DNA from: Flemingiibacterium sp045600005 | GTDB lineage: Bacteria > Bacillota > Clostridia > Oscillospirales > CAG-272 | Direction of reading: 5' to 3' | Assembly: GCA_045600005.1 (NCBI GenBank) | Contig: JAZRXB010000247.1 | Location: forward strand, 62,001 to 126,000 | DNA length: 64,000 nucleotides | Shown here: positions 9,250 through 16,998 of the stretch, piece after piece | Numbering within the stretch: the stretch's first letter is position 1 | Layout of the letters: the number at the start of each line of letters is the position of its first letter | Program-made: the position numbers and the translations under genes | The notes under the pieces: model-generated | The model's input: the letters and a program-made list of their open reading frames with translations, nothing else | What the model was told of the DNA's origin: nothing | The model's database searches: none

Positions 9250-10157
9250 TCTGCGAAATACTGCGAGATCATCTCGTAGTATTCATCGAACAGCGCGTCG
9301 AAATACCGGTCGGAGCTGAACGACGGCACGCGGCAGAAGCCGCTTTCGATCAGTCCGCGGCGTTTGAGGATCTGTTTTTCAAAATAAATGATCATTTCGA
9401 CGTTCTGACGGATGTGGTTGAGTATTTCGAGCAGAGCCGCGTGCAGACGCTTGGCCTCCGCACGGTCGCCCGCCATGTAGGCGTTATAGGCTTTGAGATA
9501 GACGTCGTACATCGAACAGCCGGGCATGAGACCGACCGCGCCCCGGTCGAACGCTTCGATCATCTGATAACCGGCGTTGCCGACGAAGATCTTCAGATTT
9601 TTGTTTTCCCCTGCGAGCATGGTGCTGACGTATTTGCCGGAGGGCTTGCACTCGATTTTGTAGTAAACCGCGTTGGGCGCTTCGGCGGACAGACGCTCAA
9701 ACACCGACGGAGCGATGGCGACGCCGGTCTGTTCGGGCGCGTACTGGATCATGACCGGGATATCGACCGCCCGGCAGACGCGGAGCATATGCTGATACAG
9801 CTCCTCGCCCGCCGGCTTTAAGAAGAACGGCGGGAGAAGCATCAGGCAGTCCGCGCCGATGGCTTCCAGCTTTTTGGCGTATTCGACGGCGACTTCGGTG
9901 GAATGCTTCGTGACCGACATGATGGAGGGCGTACCGAGCCGGCGGCATTCGTCTGCGGTCAGACGCGCCATTCTGTCCTGCTCTTCATCGGTGAGCTTGT
10001 AGTATTCGCCCGCGATGCCGAACAGGGTCAGCGCGTGGCAGCCGCCTGCGGAGAGCGCGACGATGAGATTTTTCAGACTGTCGTAATCGACCGCGCCGCC
10101 GTCCGTGAAGGGGGTGGCGATGATCGGGCAGATTCCTTTGAGATTCGGGTCTTTCAT
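9246..10157 (-). CDS. DapA/NanA-family class I aldolase (2-keto-3-deoxy sugar acid type)
   Basis: TIM-barrel Schiff-base aldolase or dehydratase, 303 aa. Visible family marks are GIAGEYYKL (the GxxGE loop), the catalytic Tyr in MIQYAPEQTG and the Schiff-base Lys in YYKIECKPSG. The C-terminal tail is a few residues longer than in DapA. The family includes dihydrodipicolinate synthase, N-acetylneuraminate lyase and 2-keto-3-deoxy-sugar-acid aldolases. The neighbours (lacI, SDR, divergent IlvD/Edd dehydratase) favour the last, which would split a 2-keto-3-deoxy acid into pyruvate and an aldehyde. This is inference. RBS AAGGAG is eight bases upstream. Confidence 0.88.
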   Translation of the reverse strand: MKDPNLKGICPIIATPFTDGGAVDYDSLKNLIVALSAGGCHALTLFGIAGEYYKLTDEEQDRMARLTADECRRLGTPSIMSVTKHSTEVAVEYAKKLEAIGADCLMLLPPFFLKPAGEELYQHMLRVCRAVDIPVMIQYAPEQTGVAIAPSVFERLSAEAPNAVYYKIECKPSGKYVSTMLAGENKNLKIFVGNAGYQMIEAFDRGAVGLMPGCSMYDVYLKAYNAYMAGDRAEAKRLHAALLEILNHIRQNVEMIIYFEKQILKRRGLIESGFCRVPSFSSDRYFDALFDEYYEMISQYFAE

Positions 10158-10191
10158 GGTTTTTCTCCTTGAAGCGTGATTTTACAGTTTC

Positions 10192-10220
10192 ATTATACCA
10201 GCCGGGAAACAAAAATGCAA
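10192..10220 (-). promoter_or_regulatory. Promoter of the aldolase-lacI-SDR operon
   Basis: Minus strand: TTGCAT (10215-10220), a 17-bp spacer, TATAAT (10192-10197). Three GTTTCAT copies (plus strand 10187-10193, 10232-10238, 10242-10248) lie in and beside it and may be operator half-sites. Confidence 0.65.
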
Positions 10221-10261
10221 TACTTTCTTCTGTTTCATCTTGTTTCATTGCGGGCGGAGAC

Positions 10262-10290
10262 TTGACAAGCGGCGCGATCTGTGATAAGCT
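10262..10290 (+). promoter_or_regulatory. Promoter of the dehydratase-GH101-like operon
   Basis: TTGACA (10262-10267), a 17-bp spacer, TAAGCT (10285-10290). It is divergent from the aldolase promoter, 42 bases away. Confidence 0.7.
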
Positions 10291-10317
10291 GAAAACAGAA
10301 CATTCGGACTGTTATGG

Positions 10318-10416
10318 AGAGAGATTGAAAACAGGTTTTCAATCCTCGTATTGCGGCTTTCACTGCCGGAACGGCGGCGAGAACCTCAAATCCGATGAAA
10401 GGTGGTCATAAGCATG
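10318..10416 (+). repeat. Hairpin leader element, copy A
   Basis: A 5' leader lying between the promoter and start codon of the dehydratase gene. It begins with a perfect 10-bp hairpin GATTGAAAAC-AG-GTTTTCAATC (10323-10344) and ends with CAAATCCGATGAAAGG and GGTCATAAGCATG, supplying the ribosome binding site and start region. A clearly homologous leader precedes an M16 peptidase gene at 55.7 kb. Confidence 0.8.
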
Positions 10417-12117
10417 AAAAACAATACTTCCCCCGAATGGAAAAAACGCGGCGACCGCACCGGTCTTCTCCGCAACGCGCTGTTGAAATCCATGGGCTAT
10501 ACCGATAAGGATATCGAAAAACCGATCATCGGCATCATCAACACGTGGGCGGAGACCAATCCGGGTCACTTCCATTTCCGTCAGCTCTCCGAAGCGGTCA
10601 AGCGCGGCGTGTGGGCGGCGGGCGGTTTCCCGCTGGAGGTCAACACGATGTCGATCTGCGAGGTCTTCTTCGACCTGTCCAGCCTGATCTACCGCAATCT
10701 GCTGTCCGAAACGACGGAGGAGCTGATCGCGCGGCATCCCTTCGACGGCGTGGTGCTGATCGGCGGCTGCGACAAGAACGTTCCCGCGCAGCTGATGGCG
10801 GCGGTATCCGCGAACAAGCCGACGATCTTCCTGCCCGGCGGCGCGATGCTGCCCGGCAGCTATAAGGGACAGCAGCTCGTCTGCGGGACCGACAGCTTCT
10901 ATCTATACAACCGCTACACCTCCGGCGAGATCACGCTGGACGAAATGACGAAATACGAGGGCTGCCTGTACGGAAGCGCGGGAGCCTGCCCGATCATGGG
11001 GACCGCGAATACCGCGCAGACCGTGGCGGAAGCGCTCGGCATCGCGCTGCCGAACTCCGCGTCCTGCCTCGGCGTGTCCGCGGAAAAGCTGCGCGTCTCG
11101 GAGGAGACCGGACGCGCTGTCGTGGAGCTGGTCGAAAAGAATATCTGCTGCCGTGATATCATCACCCGCCGTTCGATCGAAAACGCGATCACCGTTCTGA
11201 TGGCGGTCGGCGGTTCGACGAATCTGATCATTCACCTGACCGCGATCGCACGGCGCGCGGGGATCGAGCTGAAGCTGTCGGATTTCGCCGAGATCAGCGA
11301 CCGCACGCCGGTGCTGGTCAACGTCAAGCCGCACGGGACCGAAGCGGTCGGGACCGGGTTCCACAACGCGGGCGGCGTGTTCTCGCTGATGAAGGAGCTG
11401 GAGGGGATGCTTCACACCGACTGCCTGACGGTCAGCGGAAAAACGGTCGGCGAAAATCTCGCTGACGCGGATCTTCCCTATGATACGAACATCATCCGTC
11501 CGCTCGACCATCCGCTCGAAGAAAAAGGCGGCATCGCCGTACTGTACGGCAACCTTGCGCCCGGCGGCGCGGTCATCAAGCGGAGCGCGGCAAGTCTATC
11601 GCTTCTCAGCCACCGCGGACCCGCGAAGGTGTTCGACGATCTTGCCGCCTGCCAGCGGTATCTGCTCGACGAGGACAGCGATATGGACGAAAACACGGTC
11701 GTCGTGCTGCGCGGCTACGGACCGGTCGGCGCGCCGGGTATGCCGGAAAGCGGCAATTCCATGCCTCTGCCGCCCAAGCTCAGACGGCGCGGCGTGAACG
11801 ATTTCGTGCGCATCACCGATTCGCGGATGTCGGGCGGCTGCTTCGGCACGCAGGTGCTTCATCTGACGCCCGAAAGCGCGGTCGGCGGACCGCTCGCGGC
11901 GGTGCGGGACGGCGATATCATCCATCTGGATGTGGACAGGGGACTCATCGAGGTCGAGCTGTCCGACGACGAGATAAAGGAACGCTTAAAGGATTTCAAG
12001 CCGCAGAACCATCCTGAGATCAGACGCGGCTTTGTGCGCAATTTCATCGACCATGTGACACAGGCGGACGAGGGCTGCGATATGACCTATTTGCAGTATC
12101 AGGGCGGGGAAGACTGA
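10414..12117 (+). CDS. IlvD/Edd-family dehydratase (sugar-acid dehydratase type)
   Basis: Fe-S dehydratase of 567 aa, about the length of L-arabinonate/D-xylonate-type enzymes. These remove water from aldonic acids to give 2-keto-3-deoxy acids. Two cluster cysteines are visible: Cys119 in GGCDKN and Cys192 in GAGACPIMG. The third expected ligand is replaced by Gly51 (NTWAETNPGH). The 68- and 73-residue spacings match those recalled for arabinonate and xylonate dehydratases, so the alignment is secure. The start at 10414 follows AAAGGTGG by eight bases; an in-frame GTG at 10402 lies inside that site. It is co-transcribed with the GH101-related gene 30 bases downstream. Confidence 0.88.
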   Translation: MKNNTSPEWKKRGDRTGLLRNALLKSMGYTDKDIEKPIIGIINTWAETNPGHFHFRQLSEAVKRGVWAAGGFPLEVNTMSICEVFFDLSSLIYRNLLSETTEELIARHPFDGVVLIGGCDKNVPAQLMAAVSANKPTIFLPGGAMLPGSYKGQQLVCGTDSFYLYNRYTSGEITLDEMTKYEGCLYGSAGACPIMGTANTAQTVAEALGIALPNSASCLGVSAEKLRVSEETGRAVVELVEKNICCRDIITRRSIENAITVLMAVGGSTNLIIHLTAIARRAGIELKLSDFAEISDRTPVLVNVKPHGTEAVGTGFHNAGGVFSLMKELEGMLHTDCLTVSGKTVGENLADADLPYDTNIIRPLDHPLEEKGGIAVLYGNLAPGGAVIKRSAASLSLLSHRGPAKVFDDLAACQRYLLDEDSDMDENTVVVLRGYGPVGAPGMPESGNSMPLPPKLRRRGVNDFVRITDSRMSGGCFGTQVLHLTPESAVGGPLAAVRDGDIIHLDVDRGLIEVELSDDEIKERLKDFKPQNHPEIRRGFVRNFIDHVTQADEGCDMTYLQYQGGED

Positions 12118-12147
12118 AAACGCGGATTCAGAGAAAGGCTGTTTGAT

Positions 12148-13980
12148 ATGAAAGATTATCGTTTTAACGTAAAAGACGACGGCGGTCTCGAAATTCTGGC
12201 GGACGGAAAGCCGCTGTTCGGAACGGATCCGGCGGGCGAAATCCTTCCGTCTTCCGTGATCAGAGACGGAAACACGGCGGAGCTGACCTTTGACGCACAG
12301 GAAAACTGCCCGGCGCTTACGGTCAGGATCCGGCAGAACGGGCAGGCGCTTCACGTCCTTCTGTCCGGCGAGGGAGATTTCGCGGGCGATTTCCGCTATC
12401 CGCTCCCGTTCGCGTCAAAGCCGGGCGACACGCTGCTGTACCCGTACTACGAGGGCTTCGCTTTCAAAGCGGAGGACGGGTCGTTCTGCCTGTCGGACCG
12501 GATGAATCTGTCGGGCGCGATCCTCTGCATGGCGTTCTGGGGCATCCTGCGGGAAGGGAACTGGCTGCTCTGCGCCGTTATCACCAATCTGGACGCACAG
12601 CTCGTCACGACCAGTGAAAACGGTCTGACCACCTCCCGCGTCGTATGGATCCCCGAAAAGGGGAAGTGGGGCTACACGCGCGAGATCCGGTATCTGGTCG
12701 GAGAGGGCGGCATTACGGAGCTTTGCATGGCGTACCGCGCCATCGCCGACGAGAAAGGGCTGCGCATCCCCTTCACGGCAAAGGAAGACAAGCTCCCCGC
12801 GCTGAACCGGCTGATCGGCGCGGCGGACGTCTGGCTGTGGAACGACGACGCGATGGACAAGCTCTATTCGGAGAACGCGGTCTATCATGTGCCGTCTGCC
12901 GAACAGCTGGCGCGCCGCGTGCAGATCGCCGAGGACATGAAGAAAAACGGCATGGACAACGTGCTGTGGAGCATTTTCGATGAGAACATCGACCTTGAAA
13001 CGGTCGAAAGGGTGAAATCGCTCGGCTACATCACGACCGTTTACGATGTTTACACCGACGTCATCCCGAAGCCGATCGAGCACCTGATCCCCGATACGCG
13101 GCGCGAGCGCTGCAAACAGCGCATCGACTGGTGGCCGGACGGCATTCAGGTGCAGAAAAACGGCGAGCTCATGCCGGCATGGCAGCTCAAGGGCAAGGAC
13201 GGCGTGTTCCGTCATCAGAACAAGATGTGCGACGCCGCGGCGGTCGACTGCGCGTCGAAATTCGTGCCGGAGCAGACGAAGAAATATAAGCTGGACGGCC
13301 GTTTCATCGACGTGACCTACGGCGGCTTCGGGGAATGTTACAGCAAGGTGCATCCGATGACCCGGCGGGATTCCCTGCATTACAAGCGCGAGCTGTTCCG
13401 TATGCTCGGAGAACTGGGACTGTTCCGCGGAACGGAGGTCGGCTGCGAGGACGGCGCGCCCGACTTTGAGTACAACGAGGGTCTGCTCAGCGCCGCCAGA
13501 TTCCGCCAGGCGGACGCGGGACGGCGCATGACGCATCTGTACGAAGGAGACCAGATCCGCCCGGAGATCCGGGGAATGATGCTGAATCCGCGCGTGCGCG
13601 TGCCGTTATGGGAGCTGGTCTACCACGGCTGCGTGCAGTCCTACTGGTATTGGGGCGATTCGGCGAACTGTATGCCGGAGCTGACGGCGCTGCGCGACCT
13701 GTTCTGCCGGCTGTGGGGACTGCCGGAGCTGTATTCCTTCCGCGCGGCGGACTGGGAAAAGCTGAAACCGCTGATCCTCGATTCCTATCGGCGCACGACG
13801 CCGCTCGCGGTCCGCGTGGGACGCGCGTCGCTCGACCGGTTTGAAATTCTGGATGAGGAAGGGCTTGTTCAGCGCACGACCTTCTCAGACGGCACGGTCG
13901 TGACGGCGAACTTTTCTGAAGACGATTTTAATTCTGACGGCAGGGTGATCCCCGCCGGAGAAGCGGTCGTTTTTGACTGA
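12148..13980 (+). CDS. GH101-related glycoside hydrolase (DUF5696-like), 610 aa
   Basis: Large cytoplasmic-looking protein with no signal peptide. An N-terminal beta-sandwich part (about 1-210) is followed by a TIM-barrel-like part and a short beta domain. It resembles the proteins loosely grouped with endo-alpha-N-acetylgalactosaminidases (GH101/GH129-like). Candidate catalytic residues are Asp in RFIDVTYGG and Glu in GTEVGCEDGAPDFEYNEG, with a shared segment VPLWELVYHG near residue 490. The same layout recurs in the minus-strand protein at 35058-36737. It follows the sugar-acid dehydratase in one operon, so it may release the sugar that feeds that pathway (inference). No experimental function can be assigned. 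Confidence 0.65.
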   Translation: MKDYRFNVKDDGGLEILADGKPLFGTDPAGEILPSSVIRDGNTAELTFDAQENCPALTVRIRQNGQALHVLLSGEGDFAGDFRYPLPFASKPGDTLLYPYYEGFAFKAEDGSFCLSDRMNLSGAILCMAFWGILREGNWLLCAVITNLDAQLVTTSENGLTTSRVVWIPEKGKWGYTREIRYLVGEGGITELCMAYRAIADEKGLRIPFTAKEDKLPALNRLIGAADVWLWNDDAMDKLYSENAVYHVPSAEQLARRVQIAEDMKKNGMDNVLWSIFDENIDLETVERVKSLGYITTVYDVYTDVIPKPIEHLIPDTRRERCKQRIDWWPDGIQVQKNGELMPAWQLKGKDGVFRHQNKMCDAAAVDCASKFVPEQTKKYKLDGRFIDVTYGGFGECYSKVHPMTRRDSLHYKRELFRMLGELGLFRGTEVGCEDGAPDFEYNEGLLSAARFRQADAGRRMTHLYEGDQIRPEIRGMMLNPRVRVPLWELVYHGCVQSYWYWGDSANCMPELTALRDLFCRLWGLPELYSFRAADWEKLKPLILDSYRRTTPLAVRVGRASLDRFEILDEEGLVQRTTFSDGTVVTANFSEDDFNSDGRVIPAGEAVVFD

Positions 13981-14000
13981 CGGCAGGGCGGAATCCGCCG

Positions 14001-14048
14001 ACAGGCGCGTTTTTTCGAGCGAAAAACGCGCCTGTTCCGCTTTTGACC
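14001..14048 (+). terminator. Terminator after the GH101-related gene
   Basis: A 14-bp perfect stem ACAGGCGCGTTTTT / AAAAACGCGCCTGT (14001-14014, 14022-14035) followed by TCCGCTTTTG. T-runs are inside and after the stem, so it could work in both directions. Confidence 0.65.
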
Positions 14049-14162
14049 GGGACACGCCGGAAAAGACCGAAAATCTGTCCGATCATGACGGAATTGGGCG
14101 TAAAATGCTGGCAAGACCATAATTCAACAAAAATCCGAAGGAATAATCGGTGAAAATTACTA

Positions 14163-14191
14163 TTGACTTTCGGTACGGCTTGCTATATAAT
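14163..14191 (+). promoter_or_regulatory. Promoter of nrdD
   Basis: TTGACT (14163-14168), a 17-bp spacer, TATAAT (14186-14191). The NrdR boxes lie just downstream. Confidence 0.75.
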
Positions 14192-14214
14192 ATTTACTGC
14201 GCTGGTCGATAGAT

Positions 14215-14260
14215 ACTGTATATAGTGGCACATGCTCAGACTCACCACAATATATTGTGG
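14215..14260 (+). promoter_or_regulatory. Pair of NrdR boxes
   Basis: ACTGTATATAGT (14215-14226) and the perfect palindrome CCACAATATATTGTGG (14245-14260). Both fit the known NrdR box pattern, and their centres are 32 bp apart, three helical turns, as in known nrd promoters. Lying in the early transcribed region, they should repress nrdD when deoxynucleotides are plentiful. Confidence 0.85.
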
Positions 14261-14354
14261 ATTCGGACCTGCCGCGATTTTTTATGCCCTTCATAATGAT
14301 ATTGACAGATCAAAGACAGAACCGACGAAAGAGGAGACGGAGGACCGACGGTAT

Positions 14355-16697
14355 ATGATTACCAAGATAGTCAAAAGAGACGGACGGGAAGTCCCGTTTA
14401 ATATAGAGAAGATCGCCAACGCCATTTTCAAGGCGGCTCAGGCTGTCGGCGGGCGCGATTACAGCATCGCGCTTGATCTGGCGTGCCAGGTCGCCAATGA
14501 GCTGGAAAAGGAGATCGGCGAAAACGGAAAGCCTACCGTGGAGCAGATCCAGGATATGGTCGAAAAGGTGCTTGTCACCAACGGTCATGCCCGCACCGCA
14601 AAGGAATACATCCTGTACCGTGCCGAACGCACCCGCGTCCGCGACATGAACTCGCGTTTAATGAAAACCTACGAGGACCTGACCTTCAAGTCCGCGAAGG
14701 ATTCCAACATCAAGCGTGAAAACGCCAACATCAACGGCGACACCGCGATGGGTACGATGCTCAAGTACGGCTCCGAAGGCGCGAAGCAGTTCTATGAGAT
14801 GTACGTCCTCGACCCGATGCACGCCAAGGCGCACCATGACGGCGACATCCACATTCACGACCTTGACTTCCTGACGCTGACCACCACCTGCTGCCAGATC
14901 GACATTCTCAGGCTGTTTGAAGGCGGCTTCTCCACCGGACACGGCTTCCTTCGCACGCCGAACGACATCGCAAGCTATTCGGCGCTCGCCTGCATCGCCA
15001 TCCAGTCGAACCAGAACGATCAGCACGGCGGACAGAGCATCCCGAACTTCGAGTACGGCATGGCGCCCGGCGTCAAGAAGACCTATAAAAAGAACTACCG
15101 TAAGAATCTCGCCAAGGCGATCGACCTTCTGTGCGGCGACGCCGACGCGGAAAAGACCGTGACCGGACTGCTCGAAGCGGTCGAAAAAGAAACCGGCATG
15201 ATCCCGACCCTCGCCGAGAACATTACGTTTGACGAAGCCGTCATCGAAAAGCTCACCGCAGCCTACGGCGCGGAAAAAGCCGCAAAATTCAGCGCATTCG
15301 CCCGCAGATACGCAGTCTCCGAGACCGAGCGCGCCACCTATCAGGCGATGGAAGCGCTGGTCCACAACCTGAACACCATGCACTCCCGCGCGGGTGCGCA
15401 GATCCCGTTCAGCTCGCTGAACTACGGCATGGACACCTCTCCCGAAGGACGTCTGGTCATGAAGAGCATTCTGCTTGCGACCGACGCCGGACTCGGCAAC
15501 GGCGAAACGCCGATCTTCCCGATCCAGATCTTCAAGGTCAAGGAAGGCGTCAACTACAATCCCGGCGACCCGAACTACGACCTGTTCAAGCTGGCGTGCC
15601 GCGTTTCCGCCAAGCGTCTGTTCCCGAACTTCTCGTTCATCGACGCGCCGTACAACCTCCGTTATTACAAGGAAGGTCATCCCGAGACCGAAGTCGCGTA
15701 CATGGGCTGCCGTACCCGCGTGATCGCCAACAACTACGACCCCGCCCGCGAGACGGTTTACGGACGCGGAAACCTCAGCTTCACGTCGATCAACCTGCCG
15801 CGCCTCGGCATCAACGCGAAGGGCAGCGTCGACGTCTTCTTCGAGAGCCTTGACCGCGAGATCGCTCTCGTCATCGATCAGCTGCTCGACCGCTTCAAGA
15901 TCCAGAGCGAAAAGACCGTGCGCAACTACCCGTTCCTGATGGGTCAGGGCGTATGGCTCGATTCCGAAAAGCTCGGCATCGACGACAAGGTGGGCGAGGT
16001 GCTCAAGCATGGTACGCTGACCGTCGGCTTTATCGGTCTGGCTGAGTGCCTGAAAGCGCTCATCGGCAAGCATCACGGCGAATCCGAAGAAGCACAGCAG
16101 CTCGGTCTTGAGATCGTCGGCTTCATACGCAGACGCACCGACGAGGCAAGCAAGAAGTACGGTCTGAACTTCTCGGTCATCGGCACCCCTGCCGAGGGTC
16201 TGTCCGGACGTTTCGTCCGCATCGACAAGAAAAAGTTCGGCGAGCTTCCGGGCATCACCGACCGCGAATATTACACGAACTCCTTCCATATCCCGGTTTA
16301 CTATGAGATCTCCGCAGCAGACAAGATCCGTCTGGAAGCGCCTTACCACGAGCTGACCAACGGCGGTCACATCACCTACGTCGAGCTGGACGGCGATCCG
16401 CTTGAAAATCTGGACGCATTTGAATCGGTCATCCGCTGCATGAAGGAAGCGGGCGTCGGCTACGGTTCGATCAACCATCCGGTCGACCGCGACCCGGTCT
16501 GCGGCTTCACCGGCATCATCGGAAACGAATGCCCCTGCTGCCACCGCACCGAAGCGGACGGAAAGGGCAAGTTTGAGCGCATCCGCCGCATCACCGGTTA
16601 TCTGGTCGGCACGCTCGACAGCTTCAACGACGCAAAGCGCGCCGAGGTCGAAGACCGCGTGAAGCATTCGGTCAGAACGCAGCTTGATGAGCTTTAA
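14355..16697 (+). CDS. nrdD: Anaerobic (class III) ribonucleoside-triphosphate reductase
   Basis: Makes deoxyribonucleotides without oxygen through a glycyl radical. The 780-aa protein starts with an ATP-cone (MITKIVKRDGREVPFNIEKI), the allosteric nucleotide-sensing domain. The C-terminus has the zinc-binding cysteines in DPVCGFTG and NECPCCHR and the radical glycine in RRITGYLVGTLDSFNDAKR. The start at 14355 gives the canonical ATP-cone N-terminus; an upstream in-frame ATG at 14232 lies between the NrdR boxes and is unlikely. RBS GGAGG is 11 bases upstream. No nrdG activase gene is adjacent, so it must lie elsewhere or be supplied by another activase. Confidence 0.96.
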   Translation: MITKIVKRDGREVPFNIEKIANAIFKAAQAVGGRDYSIALDLACQVANELEKEIGENGKPTVEQIQDMVEKVLVTNGHARTAKEYILYRAERTRVRDMNSRLMKTYEDLTFKSAKDSNIKRENANINGDTAMGTMLKYGSEGAKQFYEMYVLDPMHAKAHHDGDIHIHDLDFLTLTTTCCQIDILRLFEGGFSTGHGFLRTPNDIASYSALACIAIQSNQNDQHGGQSIPNFEYGMAPGVKKTYKKNYRKNLAKAIDLLCGDADAEKTVTGLLEAVEKETGMIPTLAENITFDEAVIEKLTAAYGAEKAAKFSAFARRYAVSETERATYQAMEALVHNLNTMHSRAGAQIPFSSLNYGMDTSPEGRLVMKSILLATDAGLGNGETPIFPIQIFKVKEGVNYNPGDPNYDLFKLACRVSAKRLFPNFSFIDAPYNLRYYKEGHPETEVAYMGCRTRVIANNYDPARETVYGRGNLSFTSINLPRLGINAKGSVDVFFESLDREIALVIDQLLDRFKIQSEKTVRNYPFLMGQGVWLDSEKLGIDDKVGEVLKHGTLTVGFIGLAECLKALIGKHHGESEEAQQLGLEIVGFIRRRTDEASKKYGLNFSVIGTPAEGLSGRFVRIDKKKFGELPGITDREYYTNSFHIPVYYEISAADKIRLEAPYHELTNGGHITYVELDGDPLENLDAFESVIRCMKEAGVGYGSINHPVDRDPVCGFTGIIGNECPCCHRTEADGKGKFERIRRITGYLVGTLDSFNDAKRAEVEDRVKHSVRTQLDEL

Positions 16698-16710
16698 TGA
16701 AAAGCACCGC

Positions 16711-16742
16711 GGCGCGGGACGAAAGTCCCGCGCCGTTTTCTT
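16711..16742 (+). terminator. Terminator of nrdD
   Basis: GGCGCGGGAC-GAAA-GTCCCGCGCC (16711-16734), then GTTTTCTTCT. Confidence 0.85.
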
Positions 16743-16775
16743 CTGTCCGGAAAAGTCGGAGGACTCGCATATGAC

Positions 16776-16825
16776 GCATCTCGCAGGATGAATCCACAGA
16801 GCTGTGGATTCATCCTGCGAGATGC
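16776..16825. repeat. 50-bp perfect palindrome (24-bp arms)
   Basis: Arms 16776-16799 and 16802-16825, two-base centre, no mismatch. The left arm starts GCATCTCGCAGGATG. There is no T-run, so it is not a standard terminator. It lies between the nrdD terminator and the fucosidase promoter. Confidence 0.85.
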
Positions 16826-16904
16826 CGGAAAGTCGTCTGTGAAGCCTGACGACGGTGAAAAACAGGAAAAACTCGGTAAAAAAGCGGAAAAGCGCCGAAC
16901 GCTC

Positions 16905-16933
16905 TTGCAAAACAGCGGAAAATATGATATACT
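16905..16933 (+). promoter_or_regulatory. Promoter of the GH29-GH39 operon
   Basis: TTGCAA (16905-16910), a 17-bp spacer, TATACT (16928-16933). The predicted transcript start near 16940 argues for translation from 16999 and against an ATG at 16951. Confidence 0.75.
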
Positions 16934-16998
16934 GACGGCAGGATCCGGCAATGCAGGACTGTGCCGGCAGACTGATACGGAAAGGCAGACGCTTGATC

